A stretch of DNA of 64,000 nt from Streptomyces sp. DSM 15324 (GTDB lineage Bacteria > Actinomycetota > Actinomycetes > Streptomycetales > Streptomycetaceae): positions 62,001-126,000 of the forward strand of contig NZ_KQ949038.1 in assembly GCF_001514285.1 (NCBI RefSeq), read 5' to 3'. This document shows, piece after piece, positions 43,482-50,863 of this stretch (positions within the stretch are counted from its first letter, which is position 1; every line of letters starts with the position of its first letter). Made by a program: the position numbers and the translations under genes. The notes beneath the pieces are model-generated. The model saw only the letters and a list, made by a program, of their open reading frames with translations. It made no database searches and was not told where the DNA came from.

Positions 43482-43667
43482 CTGACCCGTGGTCAGAAGC
43501 TGTCCAACAAGGCACTGGCCGCGGTGCGGGCTCCGGTCGAGCACGGCTTCGCGCATCTCAAGAACTGGCGTGTCCTCGGCAAGGTCCGCACGGATCCGAG
43601 GTGGGCGACCGCGCTGGTGCGGGCCCTGCTGGTGCTGACGAACCGGGAAGTCGCCGCTGACGGATGA
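43482..43667 (+). mobile_element. IS5-type transposase C-terminal fragment
   Basis: The reading LTRGQKLSNKALAAVRAPVEHGFAHLKNWRVLGKVRTDP ending in LVRALLVLTNREVAADG and a stop is the C-terminus of actinobacterial DDE transposases of the IS5/HARBI-like type (the catalytic Glu is in VEHGFAHLKNWR). Only about 61 residues remain and no terminal inverted repeats were seen. The rest of 43270-43762 holds nothing recognisable. Confidence 0.7.
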
Positions 43668-43762
43668 TCTTGTCAGTGGACTACCGCCCCGGACCTGCCA
43701 GAGCCTCCCGACGCCTACGCACACCAGGCCATCTGACATGCAGTTTTCACGATGCACTGTGC

Positions 43763-44959
43763 TCAGTGGGGCAGTTCCCGGAAGAAGGCGCGGATGTCGC
43801 CGACGAGGAGTTCAGGCTCTTCCATGGCGGCGAAGTGGCCGCCACGGTCGAACTCGGTCCAGCGCACGATGTTGGCGCCGCGCTCCGCGAGGGCGCGGAC
43901 AGGCAGAACGTCGTGAGGGAAGACCGCGACGCCCCAGGGGGTGGTGGGCGGCTCGGGCCGGACGTCGAGCGGGTCGGCTTCTTGCCGGAGGTCCTTCGCC
44001 GGGTGGGTGACCTCGTAGTAGAACCGGGCCGATGAGGCGGCGGTGTTGGTCAGCCAGTACAGCGTGATGTTGGTGAGCATGTGATCGCGGTCGACCGCGC
44101 CGGACCCCTCTGTCCCGCTGGCGGGATCGGTCCACTCCTTGAACTTCTCCGCCATCCAGGCGAGTTGCCCGGCAGGGGAGTCGGCCAGTGCCACCCCGAT
44201 GGTCTGCGGCCGGGTCGCCTGGATGGCGAAGTAGGCGCTGCCGTCAGCCTGGAGCGCCAGATTGCGGTCGATCCGGGCCTTGTCGTCGGGGCTCAGCTCG
44301 GCGAGGTCTCCCGGCGTGCCGGTGTCGGGTGCCAGGAAGTTGACATGCACGCCGATGACGTGATCGGCATCCACGCGCCCGATCGCCTGGGAGACGAGCG
44401 AGCCCCAGTCGCCGCCCTGGGCGCCGTAGCGGTCGTAGCCGAGGCGGGCCATCAACTGCGCCCAGGCGCCCGCCACCCGCGTGGGATCCCAGCCCCGTTC
44501 GGTGACCGGGCCCGAGAACCCGAATCCCGGGATGGAAGGGATGACCAGGTGGAAGGCGTCAGCCGGGTCGCCGCCGTGCGCCCGCGGGTCGCTCAGGGGG
44601 CCGACCACGTGCAGGAACTCGACGAACGAGCCGGGCCATCCGTGCGTGAGGATCAGCGGGGTGGCATCGGGCTCGGGGGAGCGGACGTGCAGGAAATGGA
44701 TGCTCTGGCCGTCGATCGTGGTGGTGAACTGCGGCAGTTCGTTCAGCCGTCGCTCCCAGGCGCGCCAGTCGTAGGTCGTGCGCCAGTATTCAGCCAGTTC
44801 GGCCAGGTGGTCGACCGGTATGCCCATCTCCCACCCGGTCCCGGGAATCGAATCGGGCAGCCGGACACGGCCGAGGCGATCGCGGAGATCGTCCAGGTCG
44901 GCCTGCGGGATGTCGATGCGGAACGGGCGGATGATGCTGTCGTCGACGTCGATGGTCAT
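43763..44959 (-). CDS. Epoxide hydrolase with EHN N-terminal domain
   Basis: 398 aa. The N-terminal epoxide-hydrolase domain (about 9-115: IRPFRIDIPQADLDDLRDRL) is followed by the alpha/beta fold. The oxyanion loop is HGWPGSFVEF, the nucleophile Asp is in AQGGDWGSLV and the His is in RGGHFAAMEEPE. The architecture is that of microsomal-type epoxide hydrolases. It would hydrate epoxides to diols. It is convergent with the upstream transposase fragment. Confidence 0.93.
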   Translation of the reverse strand: MTIDVDDSIIRPFRIDIPQADLDDLRDRLGRVRLPDSIPGTGWEMGIPVDHLAELAEYWRTTYDWRAWERRLNELPQFTTTIDGQSIHFLHVRSPEPDATPLILTHGWPGSFVEFLHVVGPLSDPRAHGGDPADAFHLVIPSIPGFGFSGPVTERGWDPTRVAGAWAQLMARLGYDRYGAQGGDWGSLVSQAIGRVDADHVIGVHVNFLAPDTGTPGDLAELSPDDKARIDRNLALQADGSAYFAIQATRPQTIGVALADSPAGQLAWMAEKFKEWTDPASGTEGSGAVDRDHMLTNITLYWLTNTAASSARFYYEVTHPAKDLRQEADPLDVRPEPPTTPWGVAVFPHDVLPVRALAERGANIVRWTEFDRGGHFAAMEEPELLVGDIRAFFRELPH

Positions 44960-45022
44960 GTCCTCACAGCTTTCGTGGGTCTGGCAGGGAAAGGGGAGCA
45001 GGACGGGAGCCGATCACTGAAT

Positions 45023-45314
45023 TCATGAATCGAGGAATATCAGAGCTTCGTCGACGAACTCCTCGTGATACTGGAATATGCCGCCGTGGCCGGCATCGGG
45101 AAAAGCCTGAGCTCAGCATTCGGTAGGCGTCGGGCCAGGCCGACGGAATTGACGCTGGGTGGCATTTTGTCGGATTCGCCGTTCACCACCGGGACGGGAA
45201 GCTGGATGCCCGTCAAGTCGGAAGGCTCCTGAGTTCCGCAGCCATGGATGGCCTTTAACTGGGCTGGGGTGGCCGCGAGGGAAATCTCCTTGTCCGATTG
45301 CTCGTTCGCGGCCC
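45023..45314 (-). pseudogene. Alpha/beta hydrolase pseudogene, third paralogue
   Basis: The minus strand reads NEQSDKEISLA ... AQLKAIHGCG ... LARRLPNAELRLFP and, one base out of frame, DAGHGGIFQYHEEFVDEAL followed by a stop at 45023. This is the C-terminal third of the hydrolase found at 7280 and 9967. A single missing base near 45098 breaks the frame, and everything upstream of about 45314 is gone. No TetR partner remains. Confidence 0.75.
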
Positions 45315-45344
45315 GTCTCTGCGGCTTCCGCCGCAGAGACGGGC
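45311..45344. terminator. Perfect 15-bp hairpin at the pseudogene break
   Basis: Arms 45311-45325 and 45330-45344 (GCCCGTCTCTGCGGC and complement) enclose a 4-nt loop. The hairpin sits where homology to the hydrolase stops, so it came in with or after the rearrangement. The DNA from 45345 to 45618 shows no recognised gene. Confidence 0.5.
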
Positions 45345-45618
45345 TATGCCGGCTGACTTGCGTTGCCGACCACCGACGCGTCTTGAGTCGGGGCCGGCGT
45401 TCGCCGCACTGCACAAACCGCCGTGGCCAGTGACGGAGCGGATCGGTACGCTCACGCAGGCCAAGGCCCTGAGCGGGGCGCTCGGTATGCGGTCAACTGG
45501 TTGGTAGAAGGTGCCGCCGTCACGGAGAGCACGTCGGCTCGGCAGGTGTCCCTGGGATACCGAGCCTGTATGCGGGTGAGAGGGCCGGGCTGTGCACGGC
45601 CGGCCCCCTCCGGCAGGT

Positions 45619-45667
45619 GGGCTCAGAGCTTGACGATCATCTTTCCGGTGTTCTCGCCCCGCATCAT
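45619..45667. repeat. 49-bp direct repeat, right copy (gene 3' end)
   Basis: Identical in sequence and orientation to 33557-33605. Here it forms the last 15 codons and stop of the oxidoreductase gene plus a few bases beyond. The 12.06 kb between the copies contains the glutathione module and most of the gene fragments of the window. Confidence 0.75.
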
Positions 45668-46639
45668 GGAGAGGAAGGCCTCCAGGGTGTTGTCCAGGCC
45701 CTCCTGCACGGTCTCGCGGTAGGTCAGCTTGCCCTCGGCGAGCCAGCCGCCGACCTCGCGGACGAAGTCGGGCTGGAGGTCCAGCTCCTCGCTGACCATG
45801 AAGGACAGGATGTCCGATCGCGTCACCGACAGGTTCCACAGGTTGCGCGGTCCGACGACCTTCTCGTCGTTGTACTGGGAGACCATCCCGCACAGCACGA
45901 TGCGTGCGTGCAGCCGGAGCGCGCCGATGGCCGCCTCCAGGTGCTCGCCGCCGACGTTGTCGAAGAAGACGTCGATGCCGTCCGGCGCGGCCTGCGCCAG
46001 CTGCTCGGCGACCGGACCGTTCTTGTAGTTGAACGCCGCGTCGAAGCCGTACTCCTCGATCAGCGACTTGACCTTCGCGTCCGAGCCCGCGCTGCCGATG
46101 ACCCGGCCCGCGCCCTTGAGCTTGGCGATCTGGCCGGCCACGCTGCCGACCGCGCCGGCCGCGCCGGAGACGAAGACCGTGTCGCCCTCCTTGATCTTCG
46201 CGAACCGCTCCAGCCCGATGTAGGCGGTGAGGCCGGTGACGCCGAGCACGCCCAGGTATGCGCTCAGCGGCGCCAGGTTCGGGTCCACCTTCTGGGCACC
46301 CGCGGCATCGATGACGGCGTGGTCGCGCCAGCCGAGGAAGTGCACCACATGGTCGCCGGGTGCGAAGCCCTCGGCGTTGGAGGCCAGGACGCGGCCGACC
46401 GCGGGGCCGTCCAGCGGTGCACCCACGTCGTACGGCTCGATGTAGGACTTCTTGTCGCTCATCCGGCCGCGCATGTAGGGGTCGACCGAGAGGTACTCGT
46501 TGGCGACCAGGAGCTGCCCCGGGCCGGGGGCAGGGAGCTCCACCTCGCGCAGCGAGAGGTCCGACGGGGTGGGCCAGCCCTCCGGGCGGGAGTCCAGGTG
46601 CCAGGCGTGGGCGGTGGTGGGGAGGGTCTGCTCGGACAT
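45623..46639 (-). CDS. NADP-dependent oxidoreductase, CurA/leukotriene B4 dehydrogenase type
   Basis: 338 aa; the ATG at 46639 follows AAGGGA. A MDR protein with NADP-binding VSGAAGAVGSVAGQIAKLKGA and the family pattern GWRDHAVIDA, VGPRNLWNLSVTR. It reduces the double bond of enones or similar. Its 3' end is the integration-like site described for the 49-bp repeats. Its promoter holds the AGAAAG-GT-CTGTCT operator also found beyond the neighbouring TetR gene, so that TetR probably controls it. Confidence 0.92.
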   Translation of the reverse strand: MSEQTLPTTAHAWHLDSRPEGWPTPSDLSLREVELPAPGPGQLLVANEYLSVDPYMRGRMSDKKSYIEPYDVGAPLDGPAVGRVLASNAEGFAPGDHVVHFLGWRDHAVIDAAGAQKVDPNLAPLSAYLGVLGVTGLTAYIGLERFAKIKEGDTVFVSGAAGAVGSVAGQIAKLKGAGRVIGSAGSDAKVKSLIEEYGFDAAFNYKNGPVAEQLAQAAPDGIDVFFDNVGGEHLEAAIGALRLHARIVLCGMVSQYNDEKVVGPRNLWNLSVTRSDILSFMVSEELDLQPDFVREVGGWLAEGKLTYRETVQEGLDNTLEAFLSMMRGENTGKMIVKL

Positions 46640-46680
46640 GTGGATCAAGTCCCTTCGATCGCGAGGTAGATGTGGTGAAC

Positions 46681-46694
46681 AGAAAGGTCTGTCT
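46681..46694. promoter_or_regulatory. TetR operator at the oxidoreductase promoter
   Basis: AGAAAG-GT-CTGTCT, with one mismatch to the perfect palindrome AGACAG-GT-CTGTCT at 47344-47357. It lies 42 bp upstream of the oxidoreductase start. Confidence 0.65.
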
Positions 46695-46746
46695 ATTTTG
46701 CGGATGCGAGTGGCCTGTCACGGCGTGGTGGCCGCGTCCGGTGTGG

Positions 46747-47328
46747 TCAGCGGGCCGAGCCGCAAGCCACGTCGATCATGGTGTGTGCCGCCTGGCGTGC
46801 GGCGGTGGCGACGCTGCCGGCATGCTCGACGCGTGTCGCCGCCAGCGTGCCGTCGATGAGGAGCGTCAGCTGGAGCGCCAGAGTGTCGGGGTCCGCGGCT
46901 CCGGCGGCCGCGGCCAGGTCGCGCACCCATGCCCGTACGGCGTGCTTGTGTTCGGCGGCGACGGCGTGGACGGCGCTGCCGGGCTGGTACTCCGCCACCG
47001 CGTTGATGAACGCGCAGCCGAGTCGCCCCTCCCGTGCCGTGCGTTCCAACGCCGTGAAGACACCTCGGAGTTGGTCGCGCGGATCCTCGCCGCCCGCGAG
47101 CGCCGCCGCGCGCAGGTGACCTCGCCAGTTGCTGTCCATGCGGCGCAGGTAGGCGGAGACCACGTCGTCCTTGCCGGGGAAGTGCTTGTACAGCGTGGCC
47201 TTGGCGACCCCCGACTCGGCGATCAGCCGGTCGACGCCGACGGCGTGGATGCCGTGGGTGAAGAACAGCTCCGAGGCGGTGTCGAGGATGCGGTCCCGGG
47301 CCGGGCGTCGCTTGGTCTCCGTGCTCAT
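46747..47328 (-). CDS. TetR family regulator
   Basis: 193 aa. The helix-turn-helix is RDRILDTASELFFTHGIHAVGVDRLIAESGVAKATLYKHFPGKDD, with a short C-terminal domain; Cys occurs in LGCAFINAV. It is divergent from the F420-type oxidoreductase at 47379, and the oxidoreductase gene at 46639 lies downstream on the same strand. The same 14-bp operator lies before both neighbours, so it likely represses all three genes including itself. Confidence 0.92.
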   Translation of the reverse strand: MSTETKRRPARDRILDTASELFFTHGIHAVGVDRLIAESGVAKATLYKHFPGKDDVVSAYLRRMDSNWRGHLRAAALAGGEDPRDQLRGVFTALERTAREGRLGCAFINAVAEYQPGSAVHAVAAEHKHAVRAWVRDLAAAAGAADPDTLALQLTLLIDGTLAATRVEHAGSVATAARQAAHTMIDVACGSAR

Positions 47329-47343
47329 GACGGTTAAGCTAAC

Positions 47344-47357
47344 AGACAGGTCTGTCT
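47344..47357. promoter_or_regulatory. TetR operator in the divergent promoter
   Basis: AGACAG-GT-CTGTCT is a perfect palindrome 15 bp from the TetR start and 21 bp from the oxidoreductase start at 47379. Confidence 0.7.
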
Positions 47358-47378
47358 ACTGCAAGAGGGGATCGTCCG

Positions 47379-48281
47379 ATGGGTGGCATAGATGGTCTGG
47401 ATCTCGGGACGTTCGGGGTCTACACGTTCGACTTCGAGTTCCAACCGGCCGCACAGATACGCGATGCGGCCCAGGAGCTGGAGGAACAGGGCTGGCGGGC
47501 ACTGTGGGTTCCCGAGCTCCTCGGGCGCGACGCGCTCACGCACGCCGGATATCTGCTCGCCGGCACCGATCGGATGCGCGTCGTCAACGGCATCGCGCAG
47601 ATCTGGTCACGCGGGGCCAGGTGGGCGTACGGAGCCTCCCTCCTGCTGGCTGACGCCTACCCCGGCCGGCATGTGCTGGGCCTGGGATTCGGCGGTGGGC
47701 CCGGGCAGGGCGCGGTGGTCAGGCCGCTGGCGGCCATGACCGCGTACCTGGACGAGCTGGACGCCCTCAGCGGACAGACGCCCAACCCCATGCCCAATGC
47801 TCCGATGCGCCGCATCATGGCCGCATACGGGCCGAGGATGCTTGAGCTGGCGCGCGACCGCACGGCCGGCGCGCAGACCTACCACGTCAACGTGGCGCAC
47901 ACCGCGCAGGCGCGCGAGATCCTCGGGCCGGACGCGTTCCTGGGCGTCGAACACGCCGTGCTGTTCGAGTCGGACCCCGGCAAGGCCCGCGCGATCGCGC
48001 GGGAACACCTGCACATCTATCTCAACTCCCCGTACAACATCGCGAAGTTCCGCCGTCTCGGCTACTCGGAGGAGGAGATCGCCGGTGGCGGTGACCGCAT
48101 CGTCGACGACCTCGTGTTCTGGGGCGACCTGGACACCGTCGTCGACAAGCTCCATGCCCATGTCGAGGCCGGCGCCGATCATGTCGCGGTGCAGGTGATC
48201 GGGATCGAGCCGGGCGCCTCCGCGATGCCGTACTGGCGGCTGCTCGGCGAGGCACTCCTGCCCCCGGGCGGCGGCGCCTGA
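47379..48281 (+). CDS. LLM-class F420-dependent oxidoreductase
   Basis: 300 aa; ATG at 47379 preceded by GAGGGG. It has a luciferase-like TIM barrel with the segments GWRALWVPELLGRDA, FGGGPGQ and the C-terminal FWGDLDTVVDKLHAHVEAGADHVAVQV. This is the group of F420-utilising enzymes common in actinobacteria. It would transfer hydride between F420 and an unknown substrate. Regulation is by the divergent TetR. Confidence 0.9.
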   Translation: MGGIDGLDLGTFGVYTFDFEFQPAAQIRDAAQELEEQGWRALWVPELLGRDALTHAGYLLAGTDRMRVVNGIAQIWSRGARWAYGASLLLADAYPGRHVLGLGFGGGPGQGAVVRPLAAMTAYLDELDALSGQTPNPMPNAPMRRIMAAYGPRMLELARDRTAGAQTYHVNVAHTAQAREILGPDAFLGVEHAVLFESDPGKARAIAREHLHIYLNSPYNIAKFRRLGYSEEEIAGGGDRIVDDLVFWGDLDTVVDKLHAHVEAGADHVAVQVIGIEPGASAMPYWRLLGEALLPPGGGA

Positions 48282-48311
48282 TGCCCCGCCGGTCGTTCCC
48301 GACGGCGCGCG

Positions 48312-49922
48312 TCACGTGCTCGGGGCGCGGAGCTCCTTGCGCAGGATCTTGCCGGACGCGGACTTGGGGATGGCATCGATGAACTCGACCCGCCGGACCT
48401 TCTTGTACGGGGCGACGCGCGCCGCCACGAACGCGATGACCTCCTGCGCGGTCAGGTCGGTGCCAGGCCGGCGCACGACGAACGCCTTGGGGATCTCCTC
48501 GCCGTCGCTGTCGGTGACCCCGATGACGGCGGCGTCGGTGACGGCCGGGTGGGTCAGCAGCAGCGCCTCCAGTTCGGCGGGCGGGACCTGGTAACCCTTG
48601 TACTTGATCAGTTCCTTGAGCCGGTCGACGATGAACACCCTGCCCGCACCGTCGACTTGGGCGAGGTCGCCGGTGTGCAGGAACCCGTCGGCGTCGATCG
48701 TGTCCGCGGTCGCCTGCGGGTTGCCCAGGTAGGCGGTCATCACGTTGGGCCCCTTGACCCACAACTCGCCCGGCGCGCTCAGCCCGTCGGCGGGGTAGGC
48801 GATCTCCTTGCCGGTGGCGGGATCGACGAGCTTGTTGACCGTGTTGGGGACGGGCCAGCCGCAGGAGCTGAGCGGGGCGCTCTCGCCGAAGCGGTCCTGG
48901 CCGCCGTCGCGGGGCATGACGTGACTGACCGGGCTCAGCTCGCTCATGCCGAAGCCCTGGAGCACCCGTACGTCCAGCCGCTCGGCGACGGCGCTTCCGA
49001 GATCGGCGTCCAAGGGTGCGGCGCCGGACAGGACGACACTCAGCGAGGACAGGTCGTACTCGTCGACCTGAGGGTGCTTGGCCAGCGCCACCGCGACGGG
49101 AGGCGCGATGAAACCGTAGGTGACCCGGTGTTCCTGGATGGTGCCCAGGAACGCGGCCAGCTCGAAGCGGGGCATGACGACGAGCGTCGCCCGCGCGTGC
49201 AACGCGGCGTTGAGCAGGACGGTCATCCCGTAGATGTGGAAGAACGGCAGCACCGCGAGGATCCTGTCCTCGGCGCTCATGGCGAGCAGCGGCCGGGTCT
49301 GGGCCACGTTGGCGACCAGGTTGCGGTGGGTGAGCATGACGCCCTTGGGGTCGCCGGTGGTGCCGGAGCTGTAGGGCAGAACGGCCAGGTGTCTGGCGGG
49401 ATCGAAGTCGGCCTGCGGTGCCGGGGCGTCCTGGGCGAGCAGATCGCCGGCGTTCGGGTGGCCGGTGGCCGCTTCACCGTCGCCGTCCAGGACGATCAGG
49501 CGCCGCGGCGCGATCCCCGCGGACTCTGCCGCCTCCCGGGCCTGCGGCAGCAGCGCACTGACCGTGATCAGCATCGTCGCGTTCGCGTCGGTGAGCTGTT
49601 TGGCGATGTCGTTCGCGGTGAACAACGCGTTCACGGTGGTCGCCGTGGCGCCGGCCCGCAGAATACCGTGGAAGGCCACCGCGAACAGGGACGAGTTCGG
49701 AGCCAGCAGGCCCACCACGTCTCCGACGCCGATGCCGCGGGCGGCCAGTGCCCCGGCCGTCGCGTTCACCCGCTCGATCAGCTCCCGGTACGTGGTCCGC
49801 GCGCCGCCGACGGCATCGATGAGCGCGATCCGGTCCAGATCCGTCCGGCTGATGTCTGCGAAAAGCAGGTCGTACACGCTCACTTCGGGGATGTCGACGT
49901 CGGGAAAAGGGCTGGCGAACAT
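48312..49922 (-). CDS. Acyl-CoA ligase, 4-coumarate-CoA ligase-like
   Basis: 536 aa from the ATG at 49922, which follows GGAG; an in-frame ATG 12 nt upstream is the alternative. ANL-family motifs are YSSGTTGDPKGVMLTHRN, GFGMSELSPVSH and a C-terminal KSASGKILRKEL with the catalytic Lys. It activates a carboxylic acid to its CoA ester and is last in the minus-strand operon with the Baeyer-Villiger monooxygenase. The acid released after ester hydrolysis is a likely substrate. Confidence 0.9.
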   Translation of the reverse strand: MFASPFPDVDIPEVSVYDLLFADISRTDLDRIALIDAVGGARTTYRELIERVNATAGALAARGIGVGDVVGLLAPNSSLFAVAFHGILRAGATATTVNALFTANDIAKQLTDANATMLITVSALLPQAREAAESAGIAPRRLIVLDGDGEAATGHPNAGDLLAQDAPAPQADFDPARHLAVLPYSSGTTGDPKGVMLTHRNLVANVAQTRPLLAMSAEDRILAVLPFFHIYGMTVLLNAALHARATLVVMPRFELAAFLGTIQEHRVTYGFIAPPVAVALAKHPQVDEYDLSSLSVVLSGAAPLDADLGSAVAERLDVRVLQGFGMSELSPVSHVMPRDGGQDRFGESAPLSSCGWPVPNTVNKLVDPATGKEIAYPADGLSAPGELWVKGPNVMTAYLGNPQATADTIDADGFLHTGDLAQVDGAGRVFIVDRLKELIKYKGYQVPPAELEALLLTHPAVTDAAVIGVTDSDGEEIPKAFVVRRPGTDLTAQEVIAFVAARVAPYKKVRRVEFIDAIPKSASGKILRKELRAPST

Positions 49923-49975
49923 GACGGACTCCATTGCTCAGGGTCTTGGGGCTGTGCGGCAGGCGGTCGCAGCGA

Positions 49976-50863
49976 TCACCGGGAGGCCGCGCTGTCTCGC
50001 GGGAGGGTGCCGTCACGGTGTTTCGTCGCGGCGAGAAAGGCCAGGACGAGCTCGGCGAACCGGTCGGGGCACTCGACCTGCGGCATGTGACCGATCCCCG
50101 GCAGGAGATGGGTCTCGGCGTGCGGCAGGAGCCCGCGTGCGGAGTCGAGGTGACGGGCGGGCAGAACCCGGTCGTCCTCGCCCCAGATGATCAGGGTGGG
50201 GCGCGGGTACTTCACGACGGCGGCGGCCAGCTCGGCCTGCCAGCCGGGCTTCGCGCCGCGCACGGTGGAGAGTCCTCGCACCGTCTCCAGCAGCACGGCG
50301 CCCGGACCGGGCTGCCGGGCGATGGCCAGGGCGTGGTCGACGCGCTCCTTGGTGGCCACCGCCGGGTCGGCGTACATCAGGCGTTCGGTCATGAGCGCGC
50401 CGGCGCGCGTGGTGCGTCGGATGGCGAGGGGGCCGAGGACGGGCAGGGCGAGCAGCCGCAACGCGAACGCGACCTCGGGGCCGAATCCGGCGCTGTCGAC
50501 CAGCACCAGCGAGGTCACCCGTTCCGCGTCGAGCGCGAGCAACCGCTGCGCGATGGCGCCGCCGAGCGAGTTGCCGAGCACGTGCAGGGGACGCCGTTCG
50601 CCGAGGGCGTCGAGCGTCTCGAGCGCTCCGCGTGCCAGCACCTGCAGTGTGGTGGGCTCGGGGGAGCGGGCGGAGAACCCGAAGCCCGGAAGGTCGAGAG
50701 AGATCAACCGGTACCCCTGGGCAAGGCGTGGGTACTGCGGGGCCCAGTCCTCGAGACTGCGGCCGATGCCGTGCAGCATCAGCACGGGCGGGCCGGCCGG
50801 GTCACCCGCGACACGGACGCGGGTGCGCCGTCCCCTGACGGAGATGAAGGCGGGCGCGCTCAC
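49976..50863 (-). CDS. Alpha/beta hydrolase (serine type)
   Basis: 295 aa; the GTG at 50863 overlaps the monooxygenase stop by 4 bp, so the two are coupled. Oxyanion loop HGIGRSLEDW, nucleophile Ser in LGNSLGGAIAQ, acid in GEDDRVLP, His in GIGHMPQVECPD. It resembles meta-cleavage-product and ester hydrolases. Placed after a Baeyer-Villiger monooxygenase, hydrolysis of the ester or lactone product is the probable role. Confidence 0.9.
   Translation of the reverse strand: MSAPAFISVRGRRTRVRVAGDPAGPPVLMLHGIGRSLEDWAPQYPRLAQGYRLISLDLPGFGFSARSPEPTTLQVLARGALETLDALGERRPLHVLGNSLGGAIAQRLLALDAERVTSLVLVDSAGFGPEVAFALRLLALPVLGPLAIRRTTRAGALMTERLMYADPAVATKERVDHALAIARQPGPGAVLLETVRGLSTVRGAKPGWQAELAAAVVKYPRPTLIIWGEDDRVLPARHLDSARGLLPHAETHLLPGIGHMPQVECPDRFAELVLAFLAATKHRDGTLPRDSAASR

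Noticed and set aside
33557..45667. Prophage or integrative conjugative element
   Set aside because: No integrase, excisionase, replication or transfer gene was found in the repeat-bounded segment; only the repeat structure supports mobility.
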